A DNA stretch of 50,622 bases, taken from an uncultured Clostridia bacterium (lineage in GTDB: Bacteria > Bacillota > Clostridia > Christensenellales > Borkfalkiaceae). Below are positions 1 through 9,319 of the stretch, one piece after another. Within the stretch, counting starts at the first letter, position 1, and each line of letters starts with the position of its first letter. A program made the position numbers and the translations under genes. Location of the stretch: the NCBI GenBank assembly GCA_934796775.1, contig CAKVPH010000013.1, positions 1 through 50,622 on the forward strand. Direction: 5' to 3'. The notes under the pieces are model-generated. The model was not told where the DNA came from and made no database searches. It was given only the letters and a program-made list of their open reading frames with translations.

Positions 1-3000
1 ACAGTGGACGTTTCTTTTATCAGGTCTTTAGCTAAATCTGCTATCTCTCTGATTATTCCGTCTACCTTGTCGCCAAGTTTCAACGTCTTGGTTATCGTTA
101 CTACTGATTCTATCGCCTCATGTACTTTGATGTTCTTGCTCGCTTCTGCTATGTCTTTTACTAATGCTTCGCCATAGAGTTTTGCTACTTCATCAAGTGC
201 AGTGTTGAGCGTTTCGTTCGTGTAGTATACGTTGATTGCATTTCTTACGTCATATATTACGTCTGCTATCTTCGCCTTGTCGTTGAACTTAATGCTTACT
301 ACCGTTGATTCTTCTGTTACTATGCGTTTAGCTATGATTGCAAGGTTTCCGATCATCTCTTCAAGTTGATCGTTATTTGTTATAGCTTCGTCTGCTATTA
401 CGACAACCGCATCTATCGCTTCACGAAGATTTATGTTCTTTGTTGCCGATACAAAATTCTTTGCAAGTTCTTCTTTGTATAATTTACCTGCTTCGTCAAA
501 GACAGTATTAAGTAAATCGTTATTTACAAAGTGCTTGACTATATTATTGATATTTACAAGAACTTGTTTAACAGTGATATCATCCTTTATTGCCGGAGAT
601 TTTACCGTACCGGTTAAAAGAGTGGTAAATAGCATAGAAACATCATCTAAAATAGCGCTATCTACTACTTCAAGTTTTCTTACCGTTTCTATTACGAGAG
701 CTATAACGTCCTGAATTCTTAAATTCAACGTTTGGTCAACAAATGCATCAACATGTACATCATTATATAATACGGTAAGGCGCGTGGTGAATTCGACTAC
801 GGCAGCAGTAATTTTATCGTTTGCAACTGAAGAGCTTAATACTTTATCATAAATAACTCTTGCTAAATTAGCAAAATCATCTACAAGTAAGCTATCGCCA
901 ACAAACGTAAGGTCGTATCCGTAGGTTGCTATGTCATGTATTTTAATATTGAATATGCAGCTTACAAAATCGTTTTCGTAATCGAGATACGAATACTTAT
1001 TGTCAGAGCCTTTTTCATATCCTAAAGTTTCGGCAAGTAAATCGCCTATTGTTTTTTCGCCTAAGTTGATACTGTCAAGAATAGAAACAAGAGTATCGTT
1101 TGCCGCGAAATAAAGAACGGTAACCGTAACGACGCCTACACCTACAATAATTATAAGTTCGGTAGTCGTTAAATCTTTAAGAGCTTCGGTATTAAAGTTG
1201 GGGTTGCCTAACGTGTATGAATTGCCGCTTTCGTCCTTTCCGCCAAGCAATTTTTTAAGTATAGAATAGTATCTGCTCATCACGTCGTTTACGCCCGGAA
1301 TGTTAGACGTAATCGTCTCGAGATGATCTATAAGACTATCTATAACGATATCTTTATATTTTTCGCCGATATTATCGAAAGTCGCGCCGTATAAAAGATC
1401 TTCAACTGCCGTAAGAATATCTTTTACGATCTTTATGTCTACGTCGAAAGAAACAAGTATTTCTTTTATGCTTGAAGCTATTTCGTCTATTCTGCCGTCC
1501 TTATTAAATCCGATGGCGTTTAATTTTCCGTAAACAACCTGATTTACTAAGTTTATAACTTCGCTTATCGCAGATTTGTAATTATCGTCAAGAGCATCAA
1601 CTGCTTTAACGGTGTCGTCAACAACGCTTAAAATATCTTTTAATTCAAGATTGAGCGTCGCGTCTGCAATATCTGCAATTGAAACGTCGTAATACAGTTT
1701 GCTAAGACCTATTAAAGCTGCGTCTAATATCTTAGAAACAGATCCATTATCCTTTAAAGTTTCTTTCTGAATGTCGTTTATTTTTACGAGTATATCATCT
1801 ACTTTAGCGTCTTTGTCAAACGCGGGTGAACTTACGGTACCCGTAACGAACGTGCTTAAAAGCGCAGTTACCTTTTTAACAAGCTCTTCATAATCGGCAC
1901 TTACATATTCTTTAACAGCCGTAGCCGCAATATTGCCGACAGAAACGACTACGTCAGCCATACCGAGTTTTAACGTATCGTCAACAATATTTGTAAGAAG
2001 TTTTCCTTTGTATAAACTCTTAAGTTCAGTAAACAGGCTTCCGACGATTGCCGATACCGACGAATCTTCAATGTGTTTATTAACAATATTATAAATATCG
2101 TTAAAGAACTCATCGGTTTTTACAGTTTTATTTATAGAAGGCGAAGCAATAGGTCCTTCTAAAATATTACCTATAAGCGTGCTTAAATCAATAACGAGAT
2201 TCTTTAAAGCAGCATGACTCTTTACAGCTTCGCCGATAATTTCGCCTGCCGCTTTAACCGCATTCGATATAGAAATTTCAAGCGATGCTTCAACTAAAAC
2301 GTTGAGAGTTCTGTCATATTCGTTGTAAAGAGCTTTAAGGTTGTCAATAGTTACGTCGAATATACTCTTAGCGTCGCCTTCTAAATGCTCGTCTAACAGA
2401 ACTTTTAGTTTTTCAAGAGCTTCAGAGATTTTTGTAACATTACTTAAATTAGGATTCTCTATAAAGTCTTTTACCGTTTTACCTTCAACAAGACAGCTTA
2501 CAAAATCTGCTGCGTTGTCAAAAGTAGAATTTAATTCCGTATTGTTTACAACAACTTTCGTAATATTGAATATTGCTGCGATTATACCTGATAATTTCAG
2601 ATTTTCGCTTGACGATACAAAATCTGCAAGTTTATCTTCCGCTTTATAAAGCGACTTAATCTGCTTTGCAAATTCGTCGAATATTTCCTTAACGCGAGCG
2701 TTATCAAAACTTGCTACAACGTCGCCAACTGCATCAACGAGTTCATGAATGGTTCCGTCTTTTAAAACGGTGATATCGCCTATCGTTCCGCCAACAAATA
2801 CTTTAATAACGCCTGCAATACCTGCAATCAATTCATTTTGATCGGGAACGATTACACCAACTATTTTTACAAGCGAATCGATAATCTTATGTACTTCAAG
2901 ATTTAAAGTATCATCCGCCACCGTAGCAATGGTGGATCCTGCATATAAAGCCGCTATTTCATCCAACGCGGAATTTAAAATATCGTTTTCAAAATAAAGA

Positions 3001-6000
3001 TTTATTATTTCTTTAACCTTAACTACAAGCTCGGAAATTTTAGCGTCTTTATTGAATTCAGGGCTTGATACAGTGCCGCTTACAAGCATGCTTGCAATAT
3101 CGACAACTTTATCTATAAGTTCCGCATAATCGCTGCCTACATACAGCTCAAGCGCTTTATTCGCGATATTACCTACCGATCTGATGAGTTTGGAAAGCTC
3201 AAGTTCCTTTGTCGCGTCTATAGCGCCGTCAAGTTTTACTCCGCCATAAAGTCCTTTAAGTTCGTCAAATACGGTAGTTAAAAGCGTTTGTAAATCGGAA
3301 TCTTCAACAAACTCGAATATAATCGATTTAAGATCGTCTAAAACGTCGGATACAAGTACGTCCGTACCGAACGAAGGATTAGCAATCGTACCGCCTGTAA
3401 ATCTGCTTACAAGCTTAAATACGTCTTTTACAAGACCTGCATAATCGCTGCTTACGAATATTTCAACGGCTTTTGAAGCAATATTTCCAACCGCAACAAC
3501 AACTTTTTGGATCTCAAGATCCATAGTCGCGTTCACAATATTGCCTATCGTAGCGTTTTCAGCACTATAAAGTCCGATAAGTTCTTCAAAAGCTACGTCG
3601 GTAAGAGCTTTTATGTCGCCATCTACAAATTTATTGGTTATGTTTTGTAATTTTGTAAGAACGTCAGCAATTTTAGCATTCGTTTTTACTTCGGGGTTGC
3701 GAATCTGCCCTCCTACAAATTCAGTTGCAAGCGACGCTACTTCGCGAACGAGATCACCGTAGTCGCCTACAAATTCTTCCATTGCAACCGCGCCGATTTC
3801 GCCTACAGCTTTAATAATATCGGAAAGATATAAATCCAAAGTATCTTCCACGATATTCTTTAACTGTTTTCCGTCGTAAAGTTTAATGAGTTCGTCAAAC
3901 GTGGTTTTTACGACTCTCTTTATTCGTTCGTCTTCTAAAAGACCTTCTATTGCGTCATAAATCTTTTGCAATAACTCTGCCGTTCCGGTGATATTATTGA
4001 ATTCCGGAGCTTTAATCGTACCGCCTACAAAGTCTGCAATAATTTCTGCAATTTTTACTATTGTGGCTTTGTAATCTTTAATCGCCTCGCCCAAAATTGC
4101 GCCGACAGATTTTATTACTTCGTTAAGCGGAAGCAAAAGCGTTCCGTCAACGATGTTGTTAAGTGTTCTTACAGTTAAATCATAAAGCCTTATAAGCTCT
4201 TCAAACGCTACATCTACAACTTCTCTTGCTCTGCCGGTAGTAAACGGAGCTACAACGGTATGTAATTTTTCAAGGGCCTGAGAAACTGTCGTAATATTGC
4301 TGAGTTCAGGATTATCTATAAAGCCCTTAATTGTTTTTCCTTCAAACAAGCAGCCGAGGAATAAGGCAACATTGTCAAACATCTCGGAAAGAGTAATTTC
4401 GTTCGCCTTCGGGGGTGCTTTGTTAAGAGTCCTTCTCGTACTACGAACTACAGGTCTTACTAAAAGTCCAAGAACTTCATCTAACGTCTGATTTAGTTTT
4501 TCATCGTCAACTGCTTTTTTGGCAACGTTGATAACTGCTTTTATTACATCGGGAATTAAAAGGGTTTCGCTCTTAGATAAAGTATCTTTAATAAGTGTAT
4601 CTTCAGGATAAAGCGCTTTTACCTGTCTGATGAGTTCAAGAAGTATATCTCTTACTTTTCCTTGCGGAAGTTGCGAAGCTATTTTATTAAGTCCATCGAG
4701 TAAATCATGTAAAAGGCCGCCTTCCATAAACGCAGGATTACGCAAAGTTCCGCTTATGAACAAGCATACAAGATCTCCCGCGCCTAAAATAGATAATCTG
4801 TAATCGGGTACAACCGAGCCTGCAATTTCACCGATTGCAGTAACAGTATCTCTTACGGTAAGATCTAATGTATCGTCTACCAACTTTCCAACCGTAGTAT
4901 CCGGATAAAGACGAGCTATCTGTCTGTAAACGGCATTGACTACTCTGTCTACGTTATCGCCAAGTCCTAAAACTCTTAACACTCCTTTAACGCCTGCTGC
5001 AATACGTTTTACAAGCAAGCAATCGGTCGTCATTAAGTCGCCGATAGTAAAGCTTTCGCCGTTTTCGTTGGTAAATATATCTCTAAGTTCTTCAAATGCG
5101 GTAGCCGCTACTTTATCGCCTCTTACAACAAACAAGTAAACTATGTTTTCGATATCGGTGATAATAGTTGACACGAGCATATCTCTGTCAAAACTGAAAC
5201 CGGATACTGCGCCTGCAAATAAATCTCTTAAAAGAGTTGCCGAATTCTGAATGAGTTTATCATAACCCGAGCCATATGAAACCATAAGCAGTGCGGACTT
5301 TTCAAATACGTCGATAACGTGTTCGATGGGTATATTATCCCCGCCGTACATATTGATAGCCGTAAGCGGACCGCCGAAAATATCCATTGCAAGTTGAGCA
5401 ATAGGTCTTATCATACCGGAAACGTCGCCGCGAACACCTAATTTTATTAGTGTGAACTCTAAAACAGCCGCAGTCAGACCGATGTATGTATCGATATCTT
5501 CTTCGAGGAATCTGTCGCCTCCGGCTATTATATCAAGAACTAATTCGAGAACAGATGACGACAAGAAATCGGACGCTTTGCCTTCAACGTCGCCGTTAAA
5601 CACAAATCTACCGAAATCATCACCGGTTTCCACATATTTAATTTCTTCTATTTCTACGTTGAAGTAAGCGCAAACGAAGCTGATAACGTCGCCTATCATT
5701 ACAGGCTGTAATTCGGAATAAGAATCGAACGGATCGTCTTTATTGACGATACCCGCAACAAAATCAGCCGCCTTGCAGTTGAAGAAGTTGCTGAGTTCAA
5801 ATGAGAGATAATCTCTTCTTACGGTTTCTTCGCCGCCTTCTTCGGCAGGAGCTACAGTATTATCTTTAAAATATCTGCCCTTGACTTCGTCGTATTCAAA
5901 GCCGAGGAATGCGCAAACTATTTCGCCGATAGTGGTATCGGGAAGCAATGCTCTTATGACGCCGTCAACCGAATAGTCGGACTGAATAACGTCGAATATG

Positions 6001-7535
6001 TTATCGAATGAGAAATCAAGTATGAGAGCGATTATTTTATTATCGCAAATCCAAGCGCCGTTCTCGTCTTTCTTATAGCCGAGCGCGTCGCCTACCGAAA
6101 CGCTGCCGAGTGCATTTCTGAGCGGTTCGATTATACTGTCGAGAGTGTATTCGTCTTTTAAAAAGTCTGAAAGTTTAAGACTTAATATAGCCGTAACTAT
6201 GGGATTTTCGTTTTCGGTCATGCCGATAATTTCACCGATAGTAGTATCGCCGAAAGAATCGGTTAGCGTATGCATTAAAGCTTTTACAAAGACGTCGGCG
6301 TCAAATTCGCCGTCCTGACCTTCGAGCAGCTTATCAATCTGAATACCTCTTAAAATATCGAGAGCGGGTGTTTTTCCTTCTTCGATGCCGAGCATATCGA
6401 GAATCATGCCTACGTTAAGACCGCCGATAAGTTTGTTTATTATCGAAATCGCGTCTTTTTCGGTAATGAGCGCACCGAAATCAAGATTTGAAACGAGCTG
6501 CATCAAATCGGGTACGACGTTTCCTTCGGCATCAACCCAGATGCCGTCGCCGTCATCGTCGTTATATCCGAGCAAATAGCCAACCTCTACGCCGCTTAAA
6601 ACGCCGGCGTAGTAGAATTTGTATCCGCTTTCGGAATCGGGAACGAAAAGATCCGCAATCTTTGCGCCGCCTAAAACTTTGCAACGCAATCTAACCGTTT
6701 CGGTAAGGTCGGGCGCAACGGTAGCAACGATATCGCAGATGATGTCCTCGATTTTCATTTCGGAAATACTCTTAAGGCTGCCTTCCATAAGTTCGGTGAC
6801 TATATCGTCGCCGTTTAAAACCGAAGAAATTACGCCTAAAGAAATATTCGCAAAAATCTTAAGAACGGGGAGCTTTGCCGCCTCTTCGTTCTCTTCGTTT
6901 AAAACGTATGTATATTCGTGCGCTTGCTCGTTATAAATACCTTTGAAGAACTTAGGCAAAAGCGCGCCGATTTTTATGGTTTTAACAGACTTGACGATTC
7001 CGTTTTCACCGGTAGTTTCGTCAGTCTTGATAAGTTCCATAATCGTGTAATCGCCGAGTTTTTCCTGCGCTTCGCGGGATAAAAGCTCATCTAAATCCTT
7101 GCCGACAAGCGACGGCAGGAAGTTATAAAGCGCTCTCACTTTGATCGAAGAAAGCAAAGGCTCGATACCGTCGGCTAAGTTAAACAACGAGACTGCAAGT
7201 AAAGCATCCCAGTTTTTCTTATTGCTTTCGGCGTCGACATCCTCCAAGCCCAGCTTTTTAAGCAACGCTTCGAGATCCAGACCATACTCCGACTGAAGCC
7301 GTGCAAAAGTATATTGCGACGGATCCGCCAGTGCGGATTTAAGCAAGACGACAAGGTCTTCGATAGTCTGGTTCGGCAAATCTCCTCCCCATTTTTTGCT
7401 GTCATCGACCATTCCTATAGGCTTGACGTTTTTGTAAGCCCAATAGGCACCGCCTACAAGCGCGCTTGCGGCAGCGGTCAGCGTGAAGACCATTCCGAGT
7501 ACAAATGCAAGTACTCTCCTAAACAAGTTTCCCAT
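1..7535 (-). CDS. Giant signal-anchored helical-repeat protein (partial, C-terminus outside window)
   Basis: This frame is open from ATG at 7535 to the left edge: at least 2,511 codons with no stop seen in the stretches translated. An SD (AAAGGAG) precedes the start. Residues 1-37 form a basic N-terminus plus a hydrophobic segment, a signal peptide or anchor. Residues about 40-900 carry divergent modules of the TIGE-x-LG type, including an acidic DDDGDG loop near residue 325 that could bind calcium. From about residue 900 on there are roughly 12-15 repeats of about 100-112 residues, each with a segment like FDEL-x-x-LY, a TLxL segment and a GGTIxxPxF segment; they look almost all helical. A 20-residue hydrophobic stretch lies near residues 2126-2148. 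I recognise no named family. A surface adhesin or structural role is inference from anchor, size and repeats. The gene stands alone behind its own promoter. Confidence 0.85.
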   Translation of the reverse strand, partial: MGNLFRRVLAFVLGMVFTLTAAASALVGGAYWAYKNVKPIGMVDDSKKWGGDLPNQTIEDLVVLLKSALADPSQYTFARLQSEYGLDLEALLKKLGLEDVDAESNKKNWDALLAVSLFNLADGIEPLLSSIKVRALYNFLPSLVGKDLDELLSREAQEKLGDYTIMELIKTDETTGENGIVKSVKTIKIGALLPKFFKGIYNEQAHEYTYVLNEENEEAAKLPVLKIFANISLGVISSVLNGDDIVTELMEGSLKSISEMKIEDIICDIVATVAPDLTETVRLRCKVLGGAKIADLFVPDSESGYKFYYAGVLSGVEVGYLLGYNDDDGDGIWVDAEGNVVPDLMQLVSNLDFGALITEKDAISIINKLIGGLNVGMILDMLGIEEGKTPALDILRGIQIDKLLEGQDGEFDADVFVKALMHTLTDSFGDTTIGEIIGMTENENPIVTAILSLKLSDFLKDEYTLDSIIEPLRNALGSVSVGDALGYKKDENGAWICDNKIIALILDFSFDNIFDVIQSDYSVDGVIRALLPDTTIGEIVCAFLGFEYDEVKGRYFKDNTVAPAEEGGEETVRRDYLSFELSNFFNCKAADFVAGIVNKDDPFDSYSELQPVMIGDVISFVCAYFNVEIEEIKYVETGDDFGRFVFNGDVEGKASDFLSSSVLELVLDIIAGGDRFLEEDIDTYIGLTAAVLEFTLIKLGVRGDVSGMIRPIAQLAMDIFGGPLTAINMYGGDNIPIEHVIDVFEKSALLMVSYGSGYDKLIQNSATLLRDLFAGAVSGFSFDRDMLVSTIITDIENIVYLFVVRGDKVAATAFEELRDIFTNENGESFTIGDLMTTDCLLVKRIAAGVKGVLRVLGLGDNVDRVVNAVYRQIARLYPDTTVGKLVDDTLDLTVRDTVTAIGEIAGSVVPDYRLSILGAGDLVCLFISGTLRNPAFMEGGLLHDLLDGLNKIASQLPQGKVRDILLELIRQVKALYPEDTLIKDTLSKSETLLIPDVIKAVINVAKKAVDDEKLNQTLDEVLGLLVRPVVRSTRRTLNKAPPKANEITLSEMFDNVALFLGCLFEGKTIKGFIDNPELSNITTVSQALEKLHTVVAPFTTGRAREVVDVAFEELIRLYDLTVRTLNNIVDGTLLLPLNEVIKSVGAILGEAIKDYKATIVKIAEIIADFVGGTIKAPEFNNITGTAELLQKIYDAIEGLLEDERIKRVVKTTFDELIKLYDGKQLKNIVEDTLDLYLSDIIKAVGEIGAVAMEEFVGDYGDLVREVASLATEFVGGQIRNPEVKTNAKIADVLTKLQNITNKFVDGDIKALTDVAFEELIGLYSAENATIGNIVNATMDLEIQKVVVAVGNIASKAVEIFVSSDYAGLVKDVFKLVSRFTGGTIANPSFGTDVLVSDVLDDLKSIIFEFVEDSDLQTLLTTVFDELKGLYGGVKLDGAIDATKELELSKLIRSVGNIANKALELYVGSDYAELIDKVVDIASMLVSGTVSSPEFNKDAKISELVVKVKEIINLYFENDILNSALDEIAALYAGSTIATVADDTLNLEVHKIIDSLVKIVGVIVPDQNELIAGIAGVIKVFVGGTIGDITVLKDGTIHELVDAVGDVVASFDNARVKEIFDEFAKQIKSLYKAEDKLADFVSSSENLKLSGIIAAIFNITKVVVNNTELNSTFDNAADFVSCLVEGKTVKDFIENPNLSNVTKISEALEKLKVLLDEHLEGDAKSIFDVTIDNLKALYNEYDRTLNVLVEASLEISISNAVKAAGEIIGEAVKSHAALKNLVIDLSTLIGNILEGPIASPSINKTVKTDEFFNDIYNIVNKHIEDSSVSAIVGSLFTELKSLYKGKLLTNIVDDTLKLGMADVVVSVGNIAATAVKEYVSADYEELVKKVTALLSTFVTGTVSSPAFDKDAKVDDILVKINDIQKETLKDNGSVSKILDAALIGLSKLYYDVSIADIADATLNLELKDILSVVDDTVKAVDALDDNYKSAISEVINLVNQVVYGKLNAIGFNKDGRIDEIASSIKEILVSFDVDIKIVKDILTAVEDLLYGATFDNIGEKYKDIVIDSLIDHLETITSNIPGVNDVMSRYYSILKKLLGGKDESGNSYTLGNPNFNTEALKDLTTTELIIIVGVGVVTVTVLYFAANDTLVSILDSINLGEKTIGDLLAETLGYEKGSDNKYSYLDYENDFVSCIFNIKIHDIATYGYDLTFVGDSLLVDDFANLARVIYDKVLSSSVANDKITAAVVEFTTRLTVLYNDVHVDAFVDQTLNLRIQDVIALVIETVRKLEVVDSAILDDVSMLFTTLLTGTVKSPAIKDDITVKQVLVNINNIVKHFVNNDLLNTVFDEAGKLYKEELAKNFVSATKNINLREAIDAVVVIADEAITNNDQLEEMIGNLAIIAKRIVTEESTVVSIKFNDKAKIADVIYDVRNAINVYYTNETLNTALDEVAKLYGEALVKDIAEASKNIKVHEAIESVVTITKTLKLGDKVDGIIREIADLAKDLIKETST

Positions 7536-7665
7536 TCTGTTATCTCCTTTCCGAATTTACCCGCATATTTCCGGCAAATTTTTTTGAGTAAAACCGCGTT
7601 TTTTAATTGCGTTTTCCCAAAAAGCCTCGCGCAGAGCATATACAAGCTTTCCTAAAGACTTGTTT

Positions 7666-7694
7666 ATTATATAATTAATAAAAGCAAATGTCAA
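7666..7694 (-). promoter_or_regulatory. Consensus sigma-A promoter of the giant repeat gene
   Basis: On the minus strand a TTGACA -35 (7689-7694) is separated by 17 bp from a TATAAT -10 (7666-7671). Both boxes match the consensus perfectly. The predicted leader is about 125 nt before the ATG at 7535. Confidence 0.75.
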
Positions 7695-8139
7695 TAAACA
7701 TCTAAAATTTTTTCTTTAAAAACAAAAAGTTTTTCCTAATTTTCACATTAAAAAATTACTCGGGAACGGCACTTTTCGCTTTTTGAATCAATTTTGCGGT
7801 TTTAAGGCAAAATCCAACCCTAAAAGTGTTTTTTTAATTTTGGAATTCAGGATGAAAAGAAACAACAAAATTGCAACGTATTTTATCACACCGTAACCCG
7901 AAAAAACTTGTAGTTTAAAAACGCTTGTTTTTTTAAACTCAACTTTTTAATGCTGCACATAAAAAAGAAAAAGCAAAAATACTATGGCTGAAAGTATTGC
8001 CACAAAAGGCAAAAGAAAAATAAAGAAAACGCCTTAAATTTTAACAAAAAACCGTAAAAGTCGGGCTATAAGTCGATTATCGGCATATTTAAACCGTTTT
8101 TAGCATATAATTCAATTTTGTAGACAAGCTATAAATTGT
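7695..8139. other. Gene-free AT-rich spacer
   Basis: Very AT-rich sequence between the divergent giant gene and lipid kinase. I find no convincing ORF. It holds a copy of the dispersed CTATAAGTCGATTATC motif at 8066-8081. Confidence 0.5.
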
Positions 8140-8168
8140 TTGCTTTTTTAAATTTTCTAATGTATAAT
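8140..8168 (+). promoter_or_regulatory. Putative promoter of the lipid kinase
   Basis: TATAAT at 8163-8168 with a weak TTGCTT -35 at 8140-8145 and a 17-bp spacer. It would give a leader of about 90 nt before the ATG at 8265. Confidence 0.5.
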
Positions 8169-8264
8169 ATTTTAGAATACGATAAAGTACACTGCCCGAG
8201 CAGGCAAAAAATACAACGCCGAAAAAATTTAGCGGGCTGAAAAATTCCGTCATACGGAGAAATC

Positions 8265-9128
8265 ATGATAGATTTTGTTATTAACGAAAAAGCAGGCGAA
8301 GGCAAAACCCTTCGCGCAAAAAAGAAAATATGCCGGATACTTGAAGAGCGCGGCATCGAATATGCGTTTCACTCCACAAACAAGAGCAAACACGCAATCG
8401 AGCTTACGCACAATCTTTGCAAAAACGGAGCTACAACTATAGTTGCCGTAGGCGGCGACGGGACGGTGAACGAAGTTTTAAACGGAATAGATACCGAAAA
8501 CGTAAAAATGGGCATTATCCCCTGCGGCAGCGGAAACGACTTTGTTGACAGCGTGGGAATCCCCCTTGACGTAGAAAAAGCACTGGATTTAATTTTATAC
8601 GGCGAAAGCAAGCCTACAGATTTTATGGTGTGCGACGGCGTAAGAGGCATAAACATAATAGGCACGGGAATAGACGTTGAAATTCTGGAACGCTGCGAAA
8701 AAAGTAAAATACTGAAGGGCAAGCTCAAATATTTTGTTTCTCTTATCATAAGCCTTATAAAATTCCGTTTTTACAATTACAGACTCGGGAGCAAAGATGC
8801 CGAAAAGAAAAGCGCGATGATCCTTTGTTGCGGCAACGGCAGAAAATTCGGCGGCGGAATTCCGATGTGCCCAAAAGCCGTAACCGACGACGGCAAAATG
8901 GATTTTATTATAATAAGCAAGATGAATAAGTTAAAAATGATAAAGTATCTCATTAAGCTTATGCAAGGTAAAATTTTAGATCAACCGTTCTGCGCGTTTT
9001 CGCTTGAAGATAAGGTAACCGCCATTTTTGACGAACCCATAACCATAGAGATAGACGGCGAATTATACGAAAACCTTAAATTCGACATAAGTCTGGAAAA
9101 AGGCAAGCTTAAACTTTTCAGACCGTAA
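8265..9128 (+). CDS. Diacylglycerol kinase family lipid kinase (YegS/DgkB-like)
   Basis: Length is 287 aa, normal for soluble bacterial lipid kinases of the DAGK catalytic family. The nucleotide-binding signature GGDGTVNEV lies at residues 63-71, followed by a PCGSGNDF segment near residue 90, both diagnostic. These enzymes phosphorylate diacylglycerol or related lipids with ATP at the membrane face, recycling diacylglycerol into phospholipid synthesis. The exact lipid cannot be told from sequence. The ATG is preceded by CGGAG, and a terminator-like hairpin follows. The gene stands alone, 190 bp before the ABC exporter pair. Confidence 0.9.
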   Translation: MIDFVINEKAGEGKTLRAKKKICRILEERGIEYAFHSTNKSKHAIELTHNLCKNGATTIVAVGGDGTVNEVLNGIDTENVKMGIIPCGSGNDFVDSVGIPLDVEKALDLILYGESKPTDFMVCDGVRGINIIGTGIDVEILERCEKSKILKGKLKYFVSLIISLIKFRFYNYRLGSKDAEKKSAMILCCGNGRKFGGGIPMCPKAVTDDGKMDFIIISKMNKLKMIKYLIKLMQGKILDQPFCAFSLEDKVTAIFDEPITIEIDGELYENLKFDISLEKGKLKLFRP

Positions 9129-9141
9129 AATTACATATTAT

Positions 9142-9172
9142 CGCCTTTCTTAAAAAAGTTAGGCGTTTTTTA
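9142..9172 (+). terminator. Rho-independent terminator after the lipid kinase
   Basis: A CGCCT...AGGCG stem with an AT-rich loop is followed by a T-run, 13 bp past the stop codon. Confidence 0.6.
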
Positions 9173-9319
9173 TTTTGTTTTATATAAAAACAGGGTTATA
9201 AGTCGATTATCTGCACTTTTGTTTTTCTAAATTAAAAAACAAAAACAAACTACACAATAATTTTTATATAAAAAAATAGCAATTTTTTAAAGTTTTGTAT
9301 ATACTTTTAAGGATAAAAA

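Noticed and set aside
433..7655. Several short plus-strand frames within 433-7655, some with Ser-rich products
   Set aside because: All are antisense shadows of the giant minus-strand frame; Ser/Thr/Leu-rich composition is the usual antisense signature and none has an SD.
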